A stretch of 64,000 nucleotides of DNA from Lepidonotus clava (lineage: Eukaryota > Annelida > Polychaeta > Phyllodocida > Polynoidae), in NCBI GenBank assembly GCA_936440205.1, contig OW387142.1, positions 16,334,736-16,398,735 of the forward strand, in the 5' to 3' direction. Numbering within the stretch: the stretch's first letter is position 1; each line of letters starts with the position of its first letter. Below are positions 45,792 to 64,000 of the stretch, one piece after another. A model generated the notes under the pieces. It was not told where the DNA came from. It searched no databases and saw only the letters and a list, made by a program, of their open reading frames with translations. The translations under genes and the position numbers were made by a program.

Positions 45792-48240
45792 ATATTATTT
45801 ATTTATATTTATTTCTTTATTGCACAATATAGTGGGGTCTGTTAAGGTCATTTTTTTGAGAAATCGTTACGCGGCGGATAAAAGCACCAAATTTGGTATG
45901 AGGCACCTCTGAGGCATAACTATCAAATCTGGAAGGGGAGCCACGTTGAAATATCAATAGGACGGATGTGGGGGCCCAAAAACCAATATGGCTGACTTTT
46001 ACTATAAACATTCTTATATCTCAGCTTCTAAAAAGACTAAAGAGACATGGTTGGTGTCAAAATTGAGGGATTATGGGTCAGGGAATTCAATTATTTATGT
46101 TTCAAGTCAATGCGGAAATCCAAAATCCAAGATGGCTGACAAATTTTGAGAAATATTATGATTTTTAGCTACTAAGGCATATGGCCAGGGGAAATGGTTC
46201 CAATATCAGTTGTTAATAGCCTAGAGGGCTCAATAAATATGATATTCATCCAATACAATACCATAAATTTCAAAATGGCTGAATTCACTAACATGATGCC
46301 TTTGATAATGACCGCTGGATTCCAAAGTAATTCAAAAGAAAGGATATAGACTTTACTCTTTTGCCACAAGATTTTTTTATTTTATTTGGTATGATGATAC
46401 CCTGGGACCCCTTGATTGAATTTAAAAGGGGAGCCACCTTGAAATATCAATATAACCCAGACAGGGGCCAAAAATCCAATATGGCCGACTTTTATTGAAA
46501 TAATCTTATATCTCAGCTTCTGAAATGCCTAGAAACACATTACTATTGTCCAAATTGGTAGATTATAGGACAGGGAATTCAATTATTTACCTTTCGAATC
46601 TATACAATAGGTCTAATCGAAGCTAGCCAAAAGTTTTGGTTAAATACCTTAAATTTCAAATGCTAAAAACATACAAAATTTGTCAAAATTTCATTTTGGT
46701 ATTTGAAGATGGCTCCCCTTCTAGATTCAATAGTTATGCCTCAGAGGTGCCTCATGCAAAATTTGGTGCTTTTATCCGCCGCGTAACGAAATTGTTGTTA
46801 ACAGACCCCACTAATATTGCTGAGACAATACATGGCATGGACGAAAAAAGAACTACATGAGCATCAGCTCTCATATACTACGGCAAAGTTAAACAAAAAT
46901 GTTATGACACCAAAATACAATACAGCGAGGTAATATTCCTGAGTATAAAGTTAAGTACAAAGATCAGGCGTAATCAACTGGCCTTGCTAATTTCAAGTTT
47001 GCGTAAGGAATTAGCTTTATATAGGAAGTTCATCACTGCTGTTATAATGGTAGTATTTGTGCAACTTAGTAGATACACAAACAAATTTTCAGTTTCCATT
47101 GACAGTACATCTGGTTGTTCATTGCTTATGACTTTAAACATTTCTCTGTGTAGCTCATTGTAAAATGGACAAAAGAGTATAAAATGCTGTTCTGTTTCAG
47201 GTTGCAACTTACATAGTTTGCATATCCTTTTTTCTGGAGGCACACGTGGATTATAATATCTCCCCCTTTCTATTTCTAAGTCATGGCAGCTTATTCGGAA
47301 AGCACAATAAAGCTTTCTATATGGTAATGGGACATCCTGAAGGGACAAATATTTCTCAATATCATAGTTATTTTTGAAGGTTTTGTATGTTCTGAGCTTG
47401 CTATGGTCATTTATCATCATATAATGAGATTCAAAATAGGATTGAGGGTAGACACTCTTTACCTTTTTCACCATCTCTTCTAGACAGTCATTTACTGTGG
47501 CAGGTGCAGAATTACATGACAGTTCCTCATGGTTAATAAACTTTAAGATCTGATCTATGAATGTGGCCCAGGAATGTCCACCTTTATTATGAATGTTTAG
47601 TTCAGAAAGAAAGGCTCTTTTTAGAAGTCTGTCATCTGACAGATTAACTAGATGCTTCCAGTATCTCAAACTTTGAGCACATATAAATGTAAACATTGGG
47701 GTTCTAGCCAATTCTGATTTAACTGCAAAATTGGAAGCCCTTCTTGGAAGACCCATGATATATTTACAGAATTTATTATTGAGCTTCTCAAAAGGCATGT
47801 TATCAATGGTATTCAGACTTGTTAATGATTTTATATAATCCGCCCCCCAAACTTCAGACGCATAGGTGATAATAGGCTTGATCGTACCATCAAATAGTCT
47901 GAGTGGGAGTTTTGGCTGGATAGTTACACCTGTATACAAAGAGCTGCAAAGGGCAAACATACCTTTCATAGCTTTGTCATATAGTTCGTTTACTGCAAAT
48001 TTTAGTGAGCCATTTCTGGTGAATGTTAGGCCTAAATACTTGTATTTATCATATGGAGTGGACCAAGTGGAGGTCAATAATGAATGGTTGCAGCGTCCCA
48101 ATTACCCTGATCTAGGATAAAGGTAGAGTTATCTACATAAATCGAAATTTCAAATGAAAAACTGTCTTCCTTTTGGACAAGGGAAAGAAGCCACTTTCGG
48201 TTATACCTTTCTCAATCACTGTCCAAAGACCAAACTTACA
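45792..48240 (-). mobile_element. LINE (non-LTR retrotransposon) 3' fragment, 5'-truncated
   Basis: A 375-codon frame (46974-48101) encodes the end of a non-LTR reverse transcriptase polyprotein: the thumb region (YKYLGLTFTRNGS, GTIKPIITYASEVWG) and a C-terminal Cys-His cluster (CKLCKLQPETEQHFILFC), as in CR1/L2/Jockey-type LINEs. The RT catalytic core and the first ORF are missing, the usual 5' truncation; sequence just upstream (to about 48240) is probably diverged RT. Behind the stop, after removing the 982-bp transposon insertion, about 200 bases lead to an AAAT-type microsatellite tail ending near 45792. It lies in the likely leader intron of NFXL1, same strand. Confidence 0.85.
45831..46812. 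mobile_element. Non-autonomous DNA transposon with ~115-base terminal inverted repeats
   Basis: The ends AGTGGGGTCTGTTAA and its inverse open into inverted repeats of about 115 bases that include GTTACGCGGCGGATAAAAGC and GCACCTCTGAGGCATAACTA. The target AATAT is duplicated on both sides (45826-45830 and 46813-46817). Inside are two direct repeats of about 160 bases (about 45945-46105 and 46430-46590), each with AATATGGC and CAGGGAATTCAATTATTTA. No transposase is encoded. It sits inside the 3' tail of the LINE fragment, so it arrived later. Confidence 0.85.
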
Positions 48241-48569
48241 ATGTTGTCTTGACATCAACTCTACCATGCGGTTATATCATCGGGGAAATCCTCTTATTGT
48301 AACCCCGGAGTAGGCCTAAACATGTGTTATGATGGCAACAAAGTTTTTATTGAGCGCGTCCGTCACTGTCAACACGCCCGTCAAACAGACACACGTCAAG
48401 TTGTTGCTGGGTCTGGCTTGGTTTGGGAGTGCACCGAATGACCGTTCTGCCCATCCCAAACAAATGCGTCTACGCAATAAACACCTTTTATTTTCCATAT
48501 ACCACATGCCTCCAGTCTAAACTCCATATGTGGGGACATGAACAATGTTTTTAACACGTATTTACATAC

Positions 48570-48660
48570 CTATTACACTGCAAGCTGCTGCAAATCAGGG
48601 AATTGTTCACTTGACGTGGAATCCGCCCTTCCCTATGGGCGCTGACATTTTAATTTGATG
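48570..48660 (-). other. Candidate 5' untranslated exon of the NFXL1-like gene
   Basis: The coding exon 1 of NFXL1 begins with an acceptor at 44348-44350, so a leader exon is required upstream. On the minus strand a good donor, AATAG|GTATGTAAA, ends a GC-richer stretch at 48570, just below a promoter-like sequence. This would make a 4.2-kb leader intron. No transcript confirms it, and the exon's upstream end is not defined. Confidence 0.4.
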
Positions 48661-48900
48661 CATCATGGGAAATATGGGACGTTTTCAAAATAAAACTAAA
48701 AGAGAGATATTTTTTTATATTTCAATGAATTCATTATCAGTATCATATATAAGTTATTTCTATTATCTTCTTCTGAATTAATATAGAATCACCTAATAAA
48801 ACTTAAAATCTCGTTGGCGCGTTACTTGATATTGTGATCATAATGGCCGACGGCGAAGGAACTGTAAACTGACCGAAATTTCAAACGAGTATTTCTTTAT
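48600..48900. promoter_or_regulatory. Candidate bidirectional promoter of NFXL1 and UBE3A
   Basis: About 300 bases between the candidate NFXL1 leader and the UBE3A leader contain TTTCCCATGATGCATC (48657-48672, minus), which resembles the ZNF143/SBS promoter motif common at bidirectional promoters, a TGACGTGG box (48613-48620) and AATGGCCGACGGCG (48842-48855), reminiscent of a YY1-type initiator. There is no TATA box, as usual for housekeeping genes. Confidence 0.45.
48843..48872 (+). other. Possible upstream ORF in the UBE3A leader
   Basis: ATGGCCGACGGCGAAGG opens a 9-codon frame (MADGEGTVN) closed by TGA, 91 bases before the UBE3A start codon. If transcription starts above 48843 it would be an upstream ORF that could reduce UBE3A translation. 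Confidence 0.35.
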
Positions 48901-48963
48901 TTTAGATGATAGTGTTTTTGTTTTGTTATCACGCTTTTGTTTTCTAGAAGGGATTGATTCTGT

Positions 48964-57676
<8,713 letters not shown>

Positions 57677-58514
57677 GAGCAGACACTGCGGCTGGCCACT
57701 ATGCGCCCCAATCTCTCCGCAGACACCTACTCCGCCCTGGCTCCACGGGGAACAGACGCTTACCTAATGACAGCCGGTCGGCCTCTGGTCCGATCAGGCC
57801 ACGTGAGCGCAGCCGAGTGGTCAGAGTAAGTCGCGAGTGGCGTGACCACCTCCTGGGTCTTACGCTCCTGCCCGCTCACCCACCCTCCCACCTACGCCCG
57901 GACCCTTCATGCTGTCAGGGGTCGTACACGTAGGCAGCTGCCAATCAGCCATCCTGATGCTTAATTCATTGTATATGCACTCATAAACAGACCGAACCAC
58001 CCAGTCGGTATCTTATTGTATATTGAAAGTTAACCGGACACATTATTTCTCCTCTGTATATATCTATATATATATTGGTTGCTCTAGTTTCTTTACGTTT
58101 TGTTTTTACCAGTAACTGATAATACCGGTTCCACAATGGAGCAACAGGGTGAGCAAAGGTGGCAGATGATCATAAACTGTGATTTCTAAGGACTTGTGAA
58201 GGACGACTGGTATTTCCACCGGTGGGAGAATTGCATTATTAAAAAGAATATTGCATAACCCAAGGAGGCTACATTGCTCACGCACAGAAAGGAAGGAACT
58301 TCTAGTGTAATAGTAGTCAGAATGAATATAGATACTTGTATATCTAGAATCGTACAGCGTTTTGGACATGTAATAGTGTATGAATACCACTGGCCGATAC
58401 GACCCTCATGGGCCCTAGTCTGGGAACCGTACCTATAACAATTCAAATGAGTGACTTTGTCAGAACTTGGGTACCCAACATTACCGTTATAGTTTGCAGA
58501 AACATGCTAATAAA
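57677..58514 (+). other. UBE3A: UBE3A 3' untranslated region (inferred)
   Basis: The sequence after the stop is GC-rich for about 280 bases, then AT-rich. The first AATAAA lies at 58509-58514, about 830 bases after the stop; I take it as the likely polyadenylation signal, without transcript support. Confidence 0.4.
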
Positions 58515-58960
58515 TGGGCCTTTTTTAATTACGTGAAAGCGTGAGGAGAAAATTTCTGATAAGCTGGTTGATTTTTTGTGACATATGACGTGCTCTTCAC
58601 ATATATTTACAATTGCTAAGACTTATCTTTTTGTCACACATACTTTGCTATACGACCATCCATATGATTCATTCAGCAATACAGAGAGTTGAGCAACAAC
58701 CGTACAAATGACCTTACTGTTCCAGTCGTAACGAGGTCTTTGCTATATATATAATATATAAACAAGAATGCGTGTTCTCCTTGGTTGGGAGACTTGTGTC
58801 TCCAGCAGCTGCTCGTCCATTATTATATCCTCCCAGTCTAAGAACTTGCGGATTTGTGTATCTCAAGCTACCCTGAGTTGTCCTGTTGTGTGTTTTACTG
58901 TTCTGATGTAAACTGTTTCCAAAGCGATCCCATACAGTGGTGATCTGCTCCACAAAGTGT

Positions 58961-59030
58961 TGAGCAATTCAGGTTTGTGCTGAGCAATTCGGTTTTGTGA
59001 TGAGCAATTCGGTTTTGGGGTGAGCAATCT
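58961..59030. repeat. 20-base tandem repeat, four copies
   Basis: TGAGCAATTCGGTTTTGTGA-like units start at 58961, 58981, 59001 and 59021, an exact 20-base period with a few substitutions. It lies between UBE3A and the ISWI gene. Confidence 0.8.
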
Positions 59031-62000
59031 AAATTACGAGAAGCTCCGTACTATTGAACAGCTTATAGATGCGTCGTGCCCGTACTGTCTTGTTTTGTCT
59101 GTGTCTGACTTAATTGCTCTATAACTGTTCATTCCTCTTACCCTGCTCAGGGAAGCTGTGAATTGCACAGAACTCGAGTCATCAAAGAAAACCATAGGCT
59201 GGTAAATCAAGCTCCCAAGTAATCTTTTGAAAATACACCGATCCACGATGAACAATGCTAGACTTTCGTTAAATTTTCATACAAAAGTACTGGGCTGTGT
59301 GATCTTATAAACTTGGATATTGTTCTTTGCTAGAAGCTAGAGATGTGAACCATCACCAACCATACCGATCTGAGGTCTGAATCATTACTAACACTAACTC
59401 CGGATGTAAATACAATTGTATAGGTTGTACATGTATATGTAAAGAGGAAAGGAGCAATACCTCAGTATAGGCATTGTGGTTAGATAGTTTTAGGATGCTC
59501 TAGGAAAAAAGAAACGCGACCAGAGGCTGCAGGCTTGTTCGCCGCCTTGCTGCTCACTAAGAATTGTCAACCACTCATGCTATGCACGGTTAGAAAAAAA
59601 CAAGAACATGTACATAGCGAGTTCTGAATTTGTTTGTCAAATACATCATTGATTACCCTGGAACCCGCCTGAGTTCATTCTGCAGCTATTTCCTAATGCG
59701 CGAAGTAATCTGATTTCCTTCTTGTGTCTGTTATTGAAAAGATACGCTGCTTAGTATTGTCTTCACTATTCAGTGCGTGAAATCTCACTAAAAACGGCTT
59801 GTGGCCAAAGAGTGTACAGTTTACAATAGAAGTGTACGGTGCTTACGCATTAAAGATCGACAATATAAGACCTGAGATTCTGCGTAATTGTAAATGAAAA
59901 CCTTGTTTCTTTGGCAACAGAGTAACTTAGGATCTGTAACTTACTTCCATTAATTTTCAATCGATACATACATGGGTAAAAGTTACTGGTTTCATGTCAC
60001 ATACATTTACTGGTAATGCCACTCTGTAATGTCGAAGTGGATTTACACTCTATATCGGTATTTGTTGCACTAAATATGACTTTTTCCTAACTATTATATC
60101 CCTCTATTTTTTCGTGGACTCATAACTCGTATGTGCCAATGCCCAATTAGACCTAAAATTCAGAACCAAGGTGCTGTTTATCAACGGAGGTGGACGCACA
60201 TGTATCTACATTTTTTTTTTTTTTAAATTGACAGTAATTTCTACTCATTTTCAAATCCTTTGGCACCCAAACCAAATATCAGGTTACTCCCATTTTGTAC
60301 CAAAATATTTATGATTGGAATCCAGTTATTTTCGTACCATTTTGTCACTCTGACATTGCAGCAGATTGAACATGTGTTTTTGACTTAACATTATTGATAT
60401 TGGCCTAGAAAATCAACTCCTACGCGTAACCCTGATTGCATGTACACCGTTGTGGAATCCTATTGGAGTTTTAAGTAATCCTCAGTATATTTAAGATATC
60501 AGTCGTGATAAAGTACGTAAAACTTATGAAACATTTTTTACCGTAAGACAATTCAGTATGTTACTTACAAATTGTAAGCTAATAACCAAGACAAACAAGG
60601 TCTCTAAACTTGCCCGGTCCTTTCAGCATACACCCCGTCATGCGATAGGGTCCCCAACAAACTTTGTTACATTTAGTAACAAAATAACTTTTCTTTAATC
60701 GTAGCAAGGCTTGCTCAGCTTTACAAAATGCCGAACTTCTTAAAATTAAAATGACTGCTAATATGTTCTCATCATTCACAAGTTGGGCTCTATTGAAAAG
60801 ATCGGTGATATATATTATAAATATATGTATATATAGTGTACATCATTAAGATATACCCAAGTTTGCCACAGCTCGGAGGACGTAGATATTTGAGTGATTA
60901 TTCAGTGAGAAATAATCTCTATATATAGGAAGGAAAAAGTAGGCAAGCCATCTACCCCAGTTCAACCGCATCAAATGATGTCATCGGGTGGCACTACCTG
61001 TGGTCAGCGCCTTAATTTCATGGGCACTTGTGACTTAGATGTCAATAGCAGAGGAGCCATGGCATATACAATATCGGACTGTAGTTGAGATAGTTGTTTG
61101 CGTTTGCAAAATATAATCGACAACCAACCTTAGCAGTTGCCTGATTATTTTTTTGCAGTGTGCACCCCGCTATTCGATGAGGCATCTTCTTAGTACTTAG
61201 TAGCACCCTATAGGATGCTCGGGAAAGTTGAGAATTCGTCACAGTTCCCAATGGGAAGTGCGGCGTGTTGGGGGAGATTATGCTATTCGTTTTTGGTTGT
61301 GCTAATTTTCTTGGAGACTTGTTTTGTTTCACGAAGATTACCGTTAGAATTGTGCAGCTGGCCCATTTAGCGATGACTGAAACCGCAGCCCCAAGTCGTT
61401 TGTATAATATGTATCTAATAGTGATATACGGTAGCTACTCGTAATATGAACTATATACAAATCTCCCATGTCCAATCAGCGACACAGATGATAATGTAAA
61501 ATAAAATGTTTGCTTTTGGTCAAAGTTTGTACCTCATTTTTGTACAACGTATTTTCATTAGCTCTAATATTCAAAAAACAATTAAAACTGAATATGACTC
61601 GTAAGATTTTATTACATATAATTATAATACAAACTAATATGGTTAACCAGTTAAGAATCGTAGGTTTCGATGTAAACATTTTCATTTATGATTCTAGTTT
61701 ATGTGAAGAAAGTTTTACTAAAAACCTTCCATAAATATTCACTTAACGGAGATTCCAATCGTCTCGTCAGTAAGTCTCACACTTTGGAATAAATGACCCA
61801 TAGAATAAAACTTCTATTTGATATATCTCCCACGACTATGAGCCCAATGACTACTGAAATTGCATGAAATGATCTGCAGTCTACGTGTGTCATAATATAA
61901 TTTACCTGTAAATACTTCACTTATTAGAACTTGCTCATATCTGTAAACAGGCATTATTCCACTCATGATCTGCCCTTTATCTTTTTAATCTTATTACATC

Positions 62001-62346
62001 TGGTCCGATCAATTCTGATACGTACACATTTACTATTTCGCTTTAAGCATGTGCGACACACCAGATAATACAACCAAAATACTCACGATATGCATACAAC
62101 ACATAAAGAAAGTACATCTTTTCAGCATCAGATTTACACTATGAAACCCTCGGTAGAGTGCTTTTTGTCTATAAATGCATTGAAACAAAATCTCTTTTTT
62201 GTAAAAGAACTCTTTTAAGCAGTCTTCCAAGCCTCAGCTTGTAAAGTGTATGGTCTAGTTCGTGCTTGGTTCCGGTGGCTATTATCTTTCATAACAAGTT
62301 TCTTTCACTCTCAACAGTCATCCATCATATAACGTTCATTTCAAGT
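59031..62346. other. Intergenic DNA between UBE3A and the ISWI gene
   Basis: No gene is recognised. Two diverged copies of a CA(C/T)ACCCCGY...GCGAT-like segment near 60620 and 61160 suggest an old interspersed repeat. An AATAAA on the minus strand at 61608-61613 is a candidate end for the ISWI transcript, about 730 bases beyond its stop. Confidence 0.5.
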
Positions 62347-63593
62347 TCACTTCTTTTTCTTCGGCCTCCCTCTGGAGTCGGGCGTCCCCTCAGCTTTTCT
62401 TTTCTGTGCCTGTTGAGAAAAAAACTTTTTTTTTGTAACGAGGTACAATCATCTAGGACGGCTTTTGCACGAAACAGTTCTATCAAGGTACATTTTTAAC
62501 TTTTGACGGCTCATACTTCTTAGTTCTTTTTATCAAAGACACAAATATTTTGTTTTAAATTTATACCTAAAAAGTGGTAAAGATATCAAAATTCGTTAAT
62601 GAGTATGACACCCAAAATGTTACGAACGCCAATGAACTTAACATGCCTATCTTTCTGAACCCACGTCCAAAGAAGAAATACGCAGGGTTTCCACGTATTT
62701 TTGAAAACCAATAACAATTTTCAAGATCTACAGATCTGCAAAATCAAGACCGTTTTAATGTCTTAACTTGAAGAAAATCTACTTAAGACCTTTCAAGACC
62801 TGCGTGGAAACCCTGACAAAACGTGGGGTGGTATATTACTACATACCTGGGCCACCTTCTGTTTGGGAGTGCCCGTCTTTGGTCCCCTCTTGCGCTTCTC
62901 GGCCTTCTCCCGCTCCTCCAGCTCCATGTTCTCCCGCTCTATCAGGGTGATCAGCGTGTTACACCGCCGCTGCAGCTCCTGGGTAACAAACAGGCATTGA
63001 TACAATCAGTTCAAGTGCAATGTTGTCGACTCCATGTAATTATTTCTAATTAAAAAGTACATCATGTTGAGTTTTGAGCATTTGGGTATATCATTACGAA
63101 AAATTTTCACTGCAATATTTGAAATTGCAGGACAGTCTTCAGATCTTGAAAACTTAAGTCTCCGACACTGAGAGCTGTATATGAGTTATCTCTAGTTTTA
63201 GTTTTTTCCCTTGCATTTTGCTCCTGTTTTACATTACAGTTGAAAACTGGTATCGGAATATACATTTACACGTTATTCGCATGATCTTAGACGATAACTA
63301 TCTACTGGGTTGGCAAGGGACGTTTTCTTTAAGCTTGTTAAACAGGGTGCCTATAAAGTAACATAGGTCACACAACGTACCATGGCCGTCCTGGACTTGA
63401 TGAACCAGTCGAAGCGGAACTGCGGCGCCTGTCGGACCGACGTCCTCAGCTCGTCGTAGACGTTCTCGCGGTCGAAGCCCAGTTTGTGCAGCATACAGAC
63501 GAGGAAGCGGTCCTCCTCCTCCGTGTAGTTCTTACCCTTGTTGGTGCCGTACTGGATGCGCAGCTGGTGGAAGGGTGCGCGGTACCGGGCCAT
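62347..63593 (-). CDS. SMARCA5: ISWI-type chromatin remodeller (SMARCA5/SMARCA1), 3' end only
   Basis: Three coding exons are visible: 63593-63381, 62978-62847 and 62409-62347, together 135 residues and in phase; the rest lies beyond the right edge. The first encodes the core of the SLIDE domain ([20 protein letters not shown], then [11 protein letters not shown]), which with SANT contacts linker DNA and histone tails in ISWI ATPases. The second encodes [17 protein letters not shown], almost identical to human SMARCA5. The last is a basic Lys/Arg tail ending PKKKK. Vertebrates have two paralogues (SMARCA5, SMARCA1); an invertebrate usually has one ISWI, so the symbol marks the family. The ATPase part cannot be judged here. 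It converges with UBE3A. Confidence 0.95.
62693..62815. mobile_element. hAT-like MITE in the last ISWI intron
   Basis: The 123-bp segment has perfect 13-base terminal inverted repeats, CAGGGTTTCCACG and CGTGGAAACCCTG, in the CAG...CTG style of hAT elements, with no ORF. Flanking octamers agree at only five of eight positions (GAAATACG, ACAAAACG), so the target duplication is decayed or misjudged. It lies inside the intron 62410-62846. Confidence 0.75.
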
Positions 63594-64000
63594 CTGTCAC
63601 AGAAATACCAGAGTTAGTCAGGTTATCAGTCAAGGGGTCCCATGTTTAGACAGAAATCTCATACTCATACTGGCATAGAGGTGGTGTATATTCACATTGC
63701 AAGCCTGACTTTTTGAGCTCAATAATCGCTACACCTTGTTAAACGGAAATAGCCTGAGTTAACGGAAAATATTTATATGAAAGAATAGCAGTGTAGATTT
63801 CAAGGGCCTAATGACTTTGTTAGCTAAAGCCTTAACTGGTATACCGTAGAACCCCTAATTTAAGCCGCGGCTTAAATAGGGTTAGTTCCAAAAATTAGAT
63901 CCAATAAGGCTTCAACTTTAAGGGTGTGGCTAAAATTAGGGTTTTACACAACCTTGGATGCAATGGGATCTCTGAAAAAATATGGTGAATAAATGTCTAA
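63594..64000 (-). other. ISWI intron running off the window edge
   Basis: No further exon is seen. An 18-base perfect palindrome, TTTAAGCCGCGGCTTAAA, lies at 63859-63876, inside a short region with repeated CCCTAATTT-like words that is probably a repeat. Confidence 0.5.

Overview
The window looks like nuclear DNA of an invertebrate bilaterian animal. Three conserved animal genes split by GT-AG introns lie in AT-rich DNA packed with transposable elements. Their proteins resemble vertebrate NFXL1, UBE3A and SMARCA5 closely enough to suggest a deuterostome or lophotrochozoan; I cannot fix the species from sequence alone.

Layout. (1) 1-6,267: mostly non-coding, with GC-rich blocks at about 1.4-2.4 kb and 2.8-3.4 kb, a possible tiny first coding exon on the minus strand (2753-2785) and a 167-bp fold-back repeat. 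(2) 6,268-19,817: a single 13.5-kb Ty3/Gypsy LTR retrotransposon on the minus strand, flanked by a 4-bp target duplication. It has two 947-bp LTRs that are nearly identical, a tRNA-Leu-like primer site, gag, pol in the -1 frame, an extra 783-residue ORF of unknown function, and a long non-coding 3' part holding an array of about eight covarying RNA hairpins. It looks whole and very young. (3) 19,818-30,700: gene-poor DNA with a tRNA-derived SINE, a degenerate tandem array rich in GCGACGTCGC, and small palindromic repeats. (4) 31,343-44,332, minus: a complete NFXL1-like gene in 18 coding exons, 1000 residues, ending in a membrane segment. (5) 44,348-48,570: probable NFXL1 leader intron carrying a LINE fragment that is itself interrupted by a 982-bp inverted-repeat transposon. 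(6) 48,570-49,020: candidate bidirectional promoter. (7) 48,964-57,676, plus: a complete UBE3A-like E3 ubiquitin ligase gene in 11 coding exons, 925 residues. (8) 57,677-62,346: UBE3A 3' UTR and intergenic DNA. (9) 62,347-63,593, minus: the last three coding exons of an ISWI-type chromatin remodeller (SMARCA5/SMARCA1), running off the right edge.

NFXL1 and UBE3A are divergent and may share a promoter; UBE3A and the ISWI gene converge tail to tail. Both complete genes splice in frame over their full length from the exon boundaries read here. The most unusual signal is the hairpin array inside the retrotransposon: a constant six-base loop on stems whose bases change in compensating pairs.
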